Of a DNA stretch of 35,970 nt, positions 1 to 10,377 are shown piece after piece (the first letter of the stretch is position 1; the number at the start of each line of letters is the position of its first letter). This DNA comes from Saccoglossus kowalevskii (taxonomy: Eukaryota; Hemichordata; Enteropneusta; Harrimaniidae), in the NCBI RefSeq assembly GCF_000003605.2, contig NW_003117034.1, forward strand, positions 1 through 35,970, given 5' to 3'. Both the position numbers and the translations under genes were made by a program. Below the pieces are notes generated by a model. It did not search any database and was not told the origin of the DNA. It worked only from the letters and a program-made list of their open reading frames with translations.

Positions 1-940
1 GACTTTACAACTGCGTGTTTCTATATGCCAACAACTTAGGTCATTTATACAAAAATATCTACCAACTTTGCAATAATTTGCACAACTGTGCAATGACTTT
101 GAACAACTTTGCACGGTGCGTTGACAACTAAAAACACACTACGTGCCGATAGCATCAACCACTTGTAATTGAAAATTAGAAGGAATTTCGAAACTGTCCA
201 TTAATTAAAAAGTTACAAAAATGCACGATTTTCTTCTATATAGGATTGACATCACGGGAAGAAAAAATGCAGAAATATTGCCGTACATCTTTTCCATATT
301 TGTCATGAAACAAAGCAATTGAATCAACAGCTCGTTACCTCGGGGAGTCTCCCATGCAAGTACTAACCACGCCCGATTGTGCTTTACTTTAAACATTTAT
401 CGGTCAGCTAACCACACAACTGCATAGATCATTAGAAATTAAGACGAATTCACGGCTATTTCAGATTTTGTGATGTTTTAAAATCGATATCGCTTCCACA
501 AGTATCTTCTAGAATTGACCTATGACCTCTACATACTTGGAGTAAGACTCCGGTAATTTAACATCAATTCACGAAATATTTATTCACATTTTCGAACTTT
601 TAACTATGGGACTTGTTAATATGATATCACAGGTAACAATCCCGAATGAAACTACCAACTTTGCAATCGCTTTTAACAACTTTGTAAGCAGTTTGTTGTC
701 AACTTTTTGGTGACTGTTTTGATAATCTGCTTATATGTGAGGCATTCTCGGAACATTTACTTAATGTTTTCGACATTTAACTGCCGGGTTGTCATGATAA
801 TGACTTAGGTTATATTTACAAGCAACTCCGCCAACATTTCTTTCGTTTTTCCCAACTTTGCTCGCTGTTTTCTAATATTATACTGTCAACGCACGTGAAT
901 ATCTATATGCTGATTTCAACTGGCTTTCATTAAATTTGTC
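1..940 (+). repeat. Monomer 1 (gamma), 940 bp
   Basis: Gamma variable segment (CCATTAATTAAAAAGTTAC, ATTGCCGTACATC, CTCGTTACCTCGG). The 5' part shares CACAACTGTGCAATGA with monomer 16, and the middle matches monomer 15. Private changes include ACTCCGG near 549, CTTTTTGG near 695 and GCTGATTTC near 910. The window begins exactly at the chosen phase, so the upstream side is unknown. Confidence 0.95.
343..353. other. GGGA-GTC-TCCC hairpin motif (reference, monomer 1)
   Basis: A small G/C-rich inverted repeat in an otherwise A+T-rich monomer. It is kept in most subfamilies. Alpha copies have GGGA-ATC-TCCC (2228-2238), where the loop changes but the stem stays. Monomers 12 and 24 (GTCACCC) and 27 and 38 (GTCTCGC) alter one arm. 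Confidence 0.4.
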
Positions 941-1533
941 GACTTTACAACTACGCGTTTCTATATGCCAACAACTTAGGTCATTTATACAAATATATCT
1001 ACCAACTTTGCAATAATTTGCACAACTTTGCAATGACTTTGAACAACTTTGCACGGTGCGTTGACAACTTAAAACACACTACGTGCCGATAGCATCAACC
1101 ACTTGTAATTGAAAATTAGAAGGAATTTCGAAACTGTCCATTAGTTAAAAAGTTACAAAAATGCACAACTTTCTTCTATATAGGATTGACATCACAGGAA
1201 GAAAAAAAATGCAGAAATGTTGCCGTACATCTTTTCCATGTTTGTCATGAAACATAACAATTGAATCAACAGCTTGTTTACTCGGGGAGTCTCCCATGCA
1301 AGTACTAACCACGCCCGATTGTGCTTTACTTTAAACATTTATCGTTCAGCTAACCACACAACTGCATAGATCATTAGAAATTAAGACGAGTTCGCGGCTA
1401 TTTCAGATTTTGTGATGTTTTCAAATCGATATCGCTTCCACAAGTATCTTCTAGAATTGACCTATGACCTCTACATACTTGGAGTAAGACTACGGTAATT
1501 TAACATCAATTCACGAAATATTTATTCACATTT

Positions 1534-1711
1534 TCGAACTTTTAACTATGGGACTTGTTAATATGATATCACAGGTAACAATCCCGAATGAAACTACCAA
1601 CTTTGCAATCGCTTTTAACAACTTTGTAAGCAGTTTGTTGTCAACTTTTCTGTGACTGTTTTGATAATCTACTTATATATGAGGCATTCTCGGAACATTT
1701 ACTTAATGTTT
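1534..1711 (+). repeat. Internal subrepeat A (reference, monomer 2)
   Basis: First of three degenerate direct subrepeats. It begins TCGAACTTTTAACTATGGG and continues through GTTAATATGATATCACAGG to CTACCAACTTTGCAATCGC. It aligns with subrepeats B and C in order, with CCAAC-type anchors at 1597, 1773 and 1944. Length is 178 bp. Confidence 0.7.
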
Positions 1712-1880
1712 TCGACATTTAACTGCGGGGTTGTCATGATAATGACTTAGGTTATATTTACAAGCAACTCCACCAACATTTCTTTCGTTTTTCCCAACTT
1801 TGCTCGCTGTTTTCTAACATTCCACTGTCAACGCACGTGAATATCTGTACGCTGCTTTCAACTGGCTTTCATTAAATTTG
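1712..1880 (+). repeat. Internal subrepeat B (reference, monomer 2)
   Basis: Begins TCGACATTTAACTGCGGGG, continues with GTCATGATAATGACTTAGG and reaches CACCAACATTTCTTTCG. Length is 169 bp. It aligns with subrepeat A over its first 90 bp and with subrepeat C over GACTTAGGT...CCAAC. Confidence 0.7.
1733..1746. other. GTCAT-GATA-ATGAC dyad (reference, monomer 2)
   Basis: A 5-bp inverted repeat with a 4-base loop sits in subrepeat B and is retained in almost every copy. One visible exception is GTGATGATAATGAC near 28,157. It could be a protein-binding dyad or chance. The stem is too short for a stable cruciform alone. Confidence 0.4.
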
Positions 1881-2050
1881 TCGACTTTACAAGTGCGCGT
1901 TGCTATATGCCAACAACTTAGGTCATTTATACAAATATATCTACTAACTTTGCAATAATTTGCACAACTTTGCAATGGCTTTGAACAACTTTGCACGGTG
2001 TGTTAACAACTTAAAACCCCCTACGTGCCGACAGCGTCAACAACTTGTAC
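1881..2050 (+). repeat. Internal subrepeat C (reference, monomers 2/3)
   Basis: Begins TCGACTTTACAAGTGCGCG, continues with CCAACAACTTAGGTCATTT and reaches CTACTAACTTTGCAATAATT. A weaker fourth relative may start near 2071 (CGAAACTTTTTATT, then TTACAAAAGTGCC), which would make the monomer an old multimer of 170-190-bp units. That fourth unit is uncertain. Confidence 0.65.
1946..2013 (+). repeat. 20-21-bp AACTTTGCA microrepeats (reference, monomer 3)
   Basis: Three consecutive units start AACTTTGCA at 1946, 1966 and 1987 (lengths 20, 21 and 21), followed by AACTTAAAA at 2008. A related run in subrepeat A (AACTTTGCAATCG, AACTTTGTAAGC, AACTTTTC) has a 21-23-bp step. The spacing is about two DNA helical turns. 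The unit recurs in every monomer. Confidence 0.8.
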
Positions 2051-2330
2051 TTTAAAATTAGAAGAGATTCCGAAACTTTTTATTCTTTAAAAAAATTACA
2101 AAAGTGCCACAATTTTCTCCTAACAAATGATTGACATTACAATAAAAAAGATGCAGAAATGTAGCCGTTTATCTTTTCCATGTTTGTGATGAAACCAAAA
2201 AAATACATTCAACAGCTCGTTTACTCGGGGAATCTCCCATGCATGTACTATCCACGACCGATTGTGCTTCACTTTAAACATTTATCGGTCACCTAACCAC
2301 ACGACTGCATAGATCATTTGAATTTAAACC
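2030..2330 (+). repeat. Variable segment of the monomer (reference copy, monomer 3)
   Basis: This roughly 300-bp part distinguishes the subfamilies. In alpha it has TTGTACTTTAAAATTAG, GTGCCACAATTTTCTCC, TGTAGCCGTTTATC and CCAAAAAAATACATTC. The equivalent part of beta and gamma copies has TTGTAATTGAAAATTAG and CAAAACAATTGAATC. Length differences between subfamilies arise mainly here. Confidence 0.85.
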
Positions 2331-2356
2331 GAATTCGCGGCTATTTCAGGTTTTGG

Positions 2357-2593
2357 GATGTTTTAAAATCGATATCGCTTACACAAGTATCTTCTAGAAT
2401 TGACCTATGACCTCTACATACTTGGAGTAAGACTACGGTAATTTAACATCAATTCACGAAATATTTATTCACATTTTCGAACTTTTAACTATGGGACTTG
2501 TTAATATGATATCACAGGTAACAATCCCGAATGAAACTACCAACTTTGCAATCGCTTTTAACAACTTTGTAAGCAGTTTGTTGTCAACTTTTC
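2357..2593 (+). repeat. Conserved core of the monomer (reference copy, monomer 3)
   Basis: From GATGTTTTAAAATCG to TTGTCAACTTTTC, about 237 bp change very little between alpha, beta, beta-prime and gamma copies. Comparing monomers 1 and 3 by eye gives about four differences in the core. The preceding 240 bp of the variable segment give more than forty, plus indels. The core holds the CGATATCG palindrome (2370-2377), the DR1 motif (2401-2413) and the first ~172-bp subrepeat. An equivalent core lies in every monomer, starting about 470-475 bp after the phase point. Confidence 0.85.
2401..2413 (-). promoter_or_regulatory. DR1-type nuclear-receptor motif (reference, monomer 3)
   Basis: Minus strand AGGTCA-T-AGGTCA is a perfect direct repeat with a one-base spacer, the consensus bound in animals by RXR/USP, HNF4 and COUP-type receptors. 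The same 13 bp lie at 516-528 (monomer 1), 3344-3356 (monomer 4) and once in nearly every monomer. By eye both half-sites are intact in 33 of 38, and broken in monomers 5, 10, 16, 20 and 36. Binding is unproven. In a non-animal host the match would be meaningless. Confidence 0.45.
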
Positions 2594-2825
2594 TGTGACT
2601 GTTTTGATAATCTACTTATATATGAGGCATTCTCGGAACATTTACTTAATGTTTTCGACATTTAACTGCGGGGTTGTCATGATAATGACTTAGGTTATAT
2701 TTACAAGCAACTCCACCAACATTTCTTTCGTTTTTCCCAACTTTGCTCGCTGTTTTCTAACATTCCACTGTCAACGCACGTGAATATCTGTACGCTGCTT
2801 TCAACTGGCTTTCATTAAATTTGTC

Positions 2826-3768
2826 GACTTTACAAGTGCGCGTTGCTATATGCCAACAACTTAGGTCATTTATACAAATATATCTACTAACTTTGCAATA
2901 ATTTGCACAACTTTGCAATGGCTTTGAACAACTTTGCACGGTGTGTTAACAACTTAAAACCCCCTACGTGCCGACAGCGTCAACAACTTGTACTTTAAAA
3001 TTAGAAGAGATTTCGAAACTTTTTATTATTTAAAAAAATTTCAAAAGTGCCACAATTTTCTCCTAACAAATGATTGACATTACAATAAAAAAGATGCAGA
3101 AATGTAGCCGTTTATCTTTTCCATGTTTGTGATGAAACCAAAAAAATACATTCAACAGCTCGTTTACTCGGGGAATCTCCCATGCATGTACTATCCACGA
3201 CCGATTGTGCTTCACTTTAAACATTTATCGGTCACCTAACCACACAACTGCATAGATCATTTGAATTTAAACCGAATTCGCGGCTATTTCAGGTTTTGGG
3301 ATGTTTTAAAATCGATATCGCTTACACAAGTATCTTCTAGAATTGACCTATGACCTCTACATACTTGGAGTAAGACTACGGTAATTTAACATCAATTCAC
3401 GAAATATTTATTCACATTTTCGAACTTTTAACTATGGGACTTGTTAATATGATATCACAGGTAACAATCCCGAATGAAACTACCAACTTTGCAATCGCTT
3501 TTAACAACTTTGTAAGCAGTTTGTTGTCAACTTTTCGGTGACTGTTTTGATAATCTACTTATATATGAGGCATTCTTGGAACATTTACTTAATGTTTTCG
3601 ACATTTAACTGCGGGGTTGTCATGATAATGACTTAGGTTATATTTACAAGCAACTCCGCCAACATTTCTTTCGTTTTTCCCAACTTTGCTCGCTGTTTTC
3701 TAACATTCTACTGTCAACGCACGTGAATATCTGTACGCTGCTTTCAACTGGCTTTCATTATATTTGTC
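2826..3768 (+). repeat. Monomer 4 (alpha), 943 bp
   Basis: Alpha variable segment with a private ATTTCAAAAG near 3039. The 3' part has ATTCTTGG, CCGCCAAC and CATTATATTTG, all repeated in monomer 9 at an offset of 4,720 bp. Confidence 0.95.
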
Positions 3769-4714
3769 GACTTTACAAGTGCGCGTTGCTATATGCCAAC
3801 AACTTAGGTCATTTATACAAATATATCTACCAACTTTCCAATAATTTGCACAACTTTGCAATGGCTTTGAACAACTTTGCACGGTGCGTTAACAACTTAA
3901 AACCCACTACGTGCCGACAGCATCAACCACTTGTAATTGAAAATTAGAAGGAATTTCGAAACCGTCCATTAGTTTAGTTAAAAAAGTTACAACAGTGCAC
4001 GACATTCTGCTATAAATGATTGACATTACAGGAAGAAAAAATGCAGAAATGTTGCCCTATATCTTTTCCATGTTTTTCATGAAACAAAACAATTGAATCA
4101 ACAGCTCGTTTACTCGGGGAGTCTACCATGCAAGTACTAACCACGCCCGATTGTGCTTTACATTAAACATTTATCCGTCACTTAACCACGCAACTGCATA
4201 AATCATTTGAAATTAAGACGAATTCGCGGCTATTTCAGGTTTTGTGATGTTTTAAAATCGATATCGCTTCCACAAGTATCTTCTAGAATTGATCTATGAC
4301 CTCTACATACTTGGAGTAAGACTACGGTAATTTAACATCAATTCACGAAATATTTATTCACATTTTCGAACTTTTAACTATGGGACTTGTTAATATGATA
4401 TCACAGGTAACAATCCCGAATGAAACTACCAACTTTGCAATCGCTTTTAACAACTTTGTAAGCAGTTTGTTGTCAACTTTTCTGTGACTGTTTTGATAAT
4501 CTACTTATATATGAGGCATTCTCGGAACATTTACTTAATGTTTTCGACATTTAACTGCGGGGTTGTCATGATAATGACTTAGGTTATATTTACAAGCAAC
4601 TCCACCAACATTTCTTTCGTTTTTCCCAACTTTGCTCGCTGTTTTCTAACATTCCACTGTCAACGCACGTGAATATCTGTACGCTGCTTTCAACTGGCTT
4701 TCATTAAATTTGTC
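3769..4714 (+). repeat. Monomer 5 (beta), 946 bp
   Basis: Beta variable segment (AGTTTAGTTAAAAAAG, TTGCCCTATATC). It has a GATCTATGACC change that breaks one DR1 half-site, shared only with monomer 10, which lies 4,720 bp downstream. Confidence 0.95.
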
Positions 4715-5657
4715 GACTTTACAAGTGCGCGTTGCTATATGCCAACAACTTAGGTCATTTATACAAATATATCTACCAACTTTGCAATAATTTGCACAAC
4801 TTTGCAATGGCTTTGAACAACTTTGCACGGTGCGTTAACAACTGAAAACCCCCTACGTGCCGACAGCGTCAACAACTTGTACTTTAAAATTAGAAGAGAT
4901 TTCGAAACTTTTTATTATTTAAAAAAATTACAAAAGTGCCACAATTTTCTCCTAACAAATGATTGACATTACAATAAAAAAGATGCAGAAATGTAGCCGT
5001 TTATCTTTTCCATGTTTGTGATGAAACCAAAAAAATACATTCAACAGCTCGTTTACTCGGGGAATCTCCCATGCATGTACTATCCACGACCGATTGTGCT
5101 TCACTTTAAACATTTATCGGTCACCTAACCACACAACTGCATAGATCATTTGAATTTAAACCGAATTCGCGGCTATTTCAGGTTTTGGGATGTTTCAAAA
5201 TCGATATCGCTTACACAAGTATCTTCTAGAATTGACCTATGACCTCTACATACTTGGAGTAAGACTACGGTAATTTAACATCAATTCACGAAATATTTAT
5301 TCACATTTTCGAACTTTTAACTATGGGACTTGTTAATATGATATCACAGGTAACAATCCCGAATGAAACTACCAACTTTGCAATCGCTTTTAACAACTTT
5401 GTAAGCAGTTTGTTGTCAACTTTTCTGTGACTGTTTTGATAATCTACTTATATATGAGGCATTCTCGGAACATTTACTTAATGTTTTCGACATTTAACTG
5501 CGGGGTTGTCATGATAATGACTTAGGTTATATTTACAAGCAACTCCACCAACATTTCTTTCGTTTTTCCCAACTTTGCTCGCTGTTTTCTAACATTCCAC
5601 TGTCAACGCACGTGAATATCTGTACGCTGCTTTCAACTGGCTTTCATTAAATTTGTC
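4715..5657 (+). repeat. Monomer 6 (alpha), 943 bp
   Basis: Alpha variable segment. Private changes are ACAACTGAAAACC near 4838 and ATGTTTCAAAATCG near 5190. It aligns in register with monomer 11. Confidence 0.95.
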
Positions 5658-6602
5658 GACTTTACAAGTGCGCGTTGCTATATGCCAACAACTTAGGTCA
5701 TTTATACAAATATATCTACTAACTTTGCAATAATTTGCACAACTTTGCAATGGCTTTGAACAACTTTGCACGGTGTGTTAACAACTTAAAACCCCCTACG
5801 TGCCGACAGCGTCAACAACTTGTACTTTAAAATTAGAAGAGATTCCGAAACTTTTTATTCTTTAAAAAAAATTACAAAAGTGCCACAATTTTCTCCTAAC
5901 AAATGATTGACATTACAATAAAAAAAGATGCAGAAATGTAGCCGTTTATCTTTTCCATGTTTGTGATGAAACCAAAAAAATACATTCAACAGCTCGTTTA
6001 CTCGGGGAATCTCCCATGCATGTACTATCCACGACCGATTGTGCTTCACTTTAAACATTTATCGGTCACCTAACCACACAACTGCATAGATCATTTGAAT
6101 TTAAACCGAATTCGCGGCTATTTCAGGTTTTGGGATGTTTTAAAATCGATATCGCTTACACAAGTATCTTCTAGAATTGACCTATGACCTCTACATACTT
6201 GGAGTAAGACTACGGTAATTTAACATCAATTCACGAAATATTTATTCACATTTTCGAACTTTTAACTATGGGACTTGTTAATATGATATCACAGGTAACA
6301 ATCCCGAATGAAACTACCAACTTTGCAATCGCTTTTAACAACTTTGTAAGCAGTTTGTTGTCAACTTTTCTGTGACTGTTTTGATAATCTACTTATATAT
6401 GAGGCATTCTCGGAACATTTACTTAATGTTTTCGACATTTAACTGCGGGGTTGTCATGATAATGACTTAGGTTATATTTACAAGCAACTCCACCAACATT
6501 TCTTTCGTTTTTCCCAACTTTGCTCGCTGTTTTCTAACATTCCACTGTCAACGCACGTGAATATCTGTACGCTGCTTTCAACTGGTTTTCATTAAATTTG
6601 TC
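5658..6602 (+). repeat. Monomer 7 (alpha), 945 bp
   Basis: Alpha variable segment most like monomer 3 (GATTCCGAAAC, TATTCTTTAAA). Extra A residues in two A runs (near 5865 and 5920) account for its 945-bp length. ACTGGTTTTCATT near 6583 is private. Monomer 12, 4,720 bp downstream, is beta, so the pentamer register breaks here. Confidence 0.95.
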
Positions 6603-7545
6603 GACTTTACAAGTGCGCGTTGCTATATGCCAACAACTTAGGTCATTTATACAAATATATCTACTAACTTTGCAATAATTTGCACAACTTTGCAATGGCT
6701 TTGAACAACTTTGCACGGTGTGTTAACAACTTAAAACCCCCTACGTGCCGACAGCGTCAACAACTTGTACTTTAAAATTAGAAGAGATTCCGAAACTTTT
6801 TATTATTTAAAAAAATTACAAAAGTGCCACAATTTTCTCCTAACAAATGATTGACATTACAATAAAAAAGATGCAGAAATGTAGCCGTTTATCTTTTCCA
6901 TGTTTGTGATGAAACCAAAAAAATACATTCAACAGCTCGTTTACTCGGGGAATCTCCCATGCATGTACTATCCACGACCGATTGTGCTTCACTTTAAACA
7001 TTTATCGGTCACCTAACCACACGACTGCATAGATCATTTGAATTTAAACCGAATTCGCGGCTATTTCAGGTTTTGGGATGTTTTAAAATCGATATCGCTT
7101 ACACAAGTATCTTCTAGAAGTGACCTATGACCTCTACATACTTGGAGTAAGACTACAGTAATTTAACATCAATTCACGAAATATTTATTCACATTTTCGA
7201 ACTTTTAACTATGGGAATTGTTAATATGATATCACAGGTAACAATCCCGAATGAAACTACCAACTTTGCAATCGCTTTTAACAACTTTGTAAGCAGTTTG
7301 TTGTCAACTTTTCGGTGACTGTTTTGATAATCTACTTATATATGAGGCATTCTTGGAACATTTACTTAATGTTTTCGACATTTAACTGCGGGGTTGTCAT
7401 GATAATGACTTAGGTTATATTTACAAGCAACTCCACCAACATTTCTTTCGTTTTTCCCAACTTTGCTCGCTGTTTTCTAACATTCTACTGTCAACGCACG
7501 TGAATATCTGTACGCTGCTTTCAACTGGCTTTCATTAAATTTGTC
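6603..7545 (+). repeat. Monomer 8 (alpha), 943 bp
   Basis: Partner of monomer 3 at +4,720 bp. Private variants include CTACAGTAA near 7155 and ATGGGAATTG near 7211. CTAGAAGTGACC near 7116 is shared with monomers 14 and 23. Confidence 0.95.
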
Positions 7546-8488
7546 GACTTTACAAGTGCGCGTTGCTATATGCCAACAACTTAGGTCATTTATACAAATA
7601 TATCTACCAACTTTGCAATAATTTGCACAACTTTGCAATGGCTTTGAACAACTTTGCACGGTGTGTTAACAACTTAAAACCCCCTACGTGCCGACAGCGT
7701 CAACAACTTGTACTTTAAAATTAGAAGAGATTTCGAAACTTTTTATTATTTAAAAAAATTACAAAAGTGCCACAATTTTCACCTAACAAATGATTGACAT
7801 TACAATAAAAAAGATGCAGAAATGTAGCCGTTTATCTTTTCCATGTTTGTGATGAAACCAAAAAAATACATTCAACAGCTCGTTTACTCGGGGAATCTCC
7901 CATGCATGTCCTATCCACGACCGATTGTGCTTCACTTTAAACATTTATCGGTCACCTAACCACACAACTGCATAGATCATTTGAATTTAAACCGAATTCA
8001 CGGCTATTTCAGGTTTTGGGATGTTTTAAAATCGATATCGCTTACACAAGTATCTTCTAGAATTGACCTATGACCTCTACATACTTGGAGTAAGACTACG
8101 GTAATTTAACATCAATTCACGAAATATTTATTCACATTTTCGAACTTTTAACTATGGGACTTGTTAATATGATATCACAGGTAACAATCCCGAATGAAAC
8201 TACCAACTTTGCAATCGCTTTTAACAACTTTGTAAGCAGTTTGTTGTCAACTTTTCGGTGACTGTTTTGATAATCTACTTATATATGAGGCATTCTTGGA
8301 ACATTTACTTAATGTTTTCGACATTTAACTGCGGGGTTGTCATGATAATGACTTAGGTTATATTTACAAGCAACTCCGCCAACATTTCTTTCGTTTTTCC
8401 CAACTTTGCTCGCTGTTTTCTAACATTCTACTGTCAACGCACGTGAATATCTGTACGCTGCTTTCAACTGGCTTTCATTATATTTGTC
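7546..8488 (+). repeat. Monomer 9 (alpha), 943 bp
   Basis: Partner of monomer 4 at +4,720 bp, sharing its 3' variants. Private changes are TTTTCACCTAAC near 7780 and CATGTCCTATCC near 7906. Confidence 0.95.
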
Positions 8489-9434
8489 GACTTTACAAGT
8501 GCGCGTTGCTATATGCCAACAACTTAGGTCATTTATACAAATATATCTACCAACTTTCCAATAATTTGCACAACTTTGCAATGGCTTTGAACAACTTTGC
8601 ACGGTGCGTTAACAACTTAAAACCCACTACGTGCCGACAGCATCAACCACTTGTAATTGAAAATTAGAAGGAATTTCGAAACTGTCCATTAGTTTAGTTA
8701 AAAAAGTTACAACAGTGCACGACATTCTGCTATAAATGATTGACATTACAGGAAGAAAAAATGCAGAAATGTTTCCCTATATCTTTTCCATGTTTTTCAT
8801 GAAACAAAACAATTGAATCAACAGCTCGTTTACTCGGGGAGTCTCCCATGCAAGTACTAACCACGCCCGATTGTGCTTTACATTAAACATTTATCCGTCA
8901 CCTAACCACGCAACTGCATAGATCATTTGAAATTAAGACGAATTCGCGGCTATTTCAGGTTTTGTGATGTTTTAAAATCGATATCGCTTCCACAAGTATC
9001 TTCTAGAATTGATCTATGACCTCTACATACTTGGAGTAAGACTACGGTAATTTAACATCAATTCACGAAATATTTATTCACATTTTCGAACTTTTAACTA
9101 TGGGACTTGTTAATATGATATCACAGGTAACAATCCCGAATGAAACTACCAACTTTGCAATCGCTTTTAACAACTTTGTAAGCAGTTTGTTGTCAACTTT
9201 TCGGTGACTGTTTTGATAATCTGCTTATATATGAGGCATTCTCGGAACATTTACTTAATGTTTTCGACATTTAACTGCGGGGTTGTCATGATAATGACTT
9301 AGGTTATATTTACAAGCAACTCCACCAACATTTCTTTCGTTTTTCCCAACTTTGCTCGCTGTTTTCTAACATTCCACTGTCAACGCACGTGAATATCTGT
9401 ACGCTGCTTTCAACTGGCTTTCATTAAATTTGTC
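8489..9434 (+). repeat. Monomer 10 (beta), 946 bp
   Basis: Partner of monomer 5 at +4,720 bp. It shares the rare GATCTATGACC and differs from monomer 5 at only a few positions in the variable segment, for example TTTCCCTAT near 8773. Confidence 0.95.
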
Positions 9435-10377
9435 GACTTTACAAGTGCGCGTTGCTATATGCCAACAACTTAGGTCATTTATACAAGTATATCTACCAAC
9501 TTTGCAATAATTTGCACAACTTTGCAATGGCTTTGAACAACTTTGCACGGTGCGTTAACAACTTAAAACCCCCTACGTGCCGACAGCGTCAACAACTTGT
9601 ACTTTAAAATTAGAAGAGATTTCGAAACTTTTTATTATTTAAAAAAATTACAAAAGTGCCACAATTTTCTCCTAACAAATGATTGACATTACAATAAAAA
9701 AGATGCAGAAATGTAGCCGTTTATCTTTTCCATGTTTGTGATGAAACCAAAAAAATACATTCAACAGCTCGTTTACTCGGGGAATCTCCCATGCATGTAC
9801 TATCCACGACCGATTGTGCTTCACTTTAAACATTTATCGGTCACCTAACCACACAACTGCATAGATCATTTGAATTTAAACCGAATTCGCGGCTATTTCA
9901 GGTTTTGGGATGTTTTAAAATCGATATCGCTTACACAAGTATCTTCTAAAATTGACCTATGACCTCTACATACTTGGAGTAAGACTACGGTAATTTAACA
10001 TCAATTCACGAAATATTTATTCACATTTTCGAACTTTTAACTATGGGACTTGTTAATATGATATCACAGGTAACAATCCCGAATGAAACTACCAACTTTG
10101 CAATCGCTTTTAACAACTTTATAAGCAGTTTGTTGTCAACTTTTCGGTGACTGTTTTGATAATCTACTTATATATGAGGCATTCTTGGAACATTTACTTA
10201 ATGTTTTCGACATTTAACTGCGGGGTTGTCATGATAATGACTTAGGTTATATTTACAAGCAACTCCGCCAACATTTCTTTCGTTTTTCCCAACTTTGCTC
10301 GCTGTTTTCTAACATTCTACTGTCAACGCACGTGAATATCTGTACGCTGCTTTCAACTGGCTTTCATTAAATTTGTC
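9435..10377 (+). repeat. Monomer 11 (alpha), 943 bp
   Basis: Partner of monomer 6 at +4,720 bp. Private changes are ACAAGTATATC near 9485, TTCTAAAATTG near 9945 (XbaI site lost) and TTTATAAGCAG near 10118. It is the last alpha monomer in the window. Confidence 0.95.

Larger units (their letters stand above)
941..1882 (+). repeat. Monomer 2 (gamma switching to alpha/beta), 942 bp
   Basis: The first two thirds are gamma. From about 1640 the 3' part has alpha/beta variants (TTCTGTGACTG, CTACTTATATATGAGG, CACCAAC, ATTCCACTG), so the switch lies in or just after the conserved core. It contains the longest A run I noticed (8 A, near 1202). GAGTTCGCGG and TTTTCAAATCG are shared with monomer 33. Confidence 0.95.
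1883..2825 (+). repeat. Monomer 3 (alpha), 943 bp
   Basis: Alpha variable segment. GATTCCGAAAC is shared with monomers 7 and 8, TATTCTTTAAA with monomer 7, and ACACGACTGC with monomer 8, which lies exactly 4,720 bp downstream. I used this copy as the reference for the core and subrepeat coordinates. Confidence 0.95.
1883..10377 (+). repeat. Higher-order repeat, 4,720-bp (5-monomer) period
   Basis: Monomers 3-6 correspond one to one with monomers 8-11 at exactly 4,720 bp, with the same length series (943, 943, 946, 943) and the same subfamily order (alpha, alpha, beta, alpha). Private variants travel with the register: ACACGACTGC (3/8), CATTATATTTG (4/9) and GATCTATGACC (5/10). The fifth slot fails: monomer 7 is alpha and monomer 12 is beta. 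The tract therefore holds one full unit and most of a second. Confidence 0.9.

Noticed and set aside
330-350. Possible CENP-B box around GCTCG-TTTACTCGGGG in each monomer
   Set aside because: The essential pattern TTCG-4 bases-A-2 bases-CGGG is not met. The first T is C and the first spacer is one base short; gamma copies with GTTACCTCGGG fit no better.
205-396. 63-codon minus-strand frame (begins MFKVKHNR) repeated in gamma monomers
   Set aside because: Present only where gamma variants keep the frame open; absent or frameshifted in alpha and beta copies. No protein family recognised.
1814-1996. Recurring ~60-codon minus-strand reading frame (begins MQSCSK), present in most alpha, beta and beta-prime monomers
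   Set aside because: It recurs only because the DNA recurs. Substitutions change residues freely (Cys/Trp, Ser/Gly, Ile/Thr), several copies are broken or shifted, and there is no domain I recognise.
3030-3060. Phased A-tracts causing intrinsic DNA bending
   Set aside because: A runs in the variable segment are tens of bases apart and not spaced near 10 bp, so helical phasing is not evident by eye.
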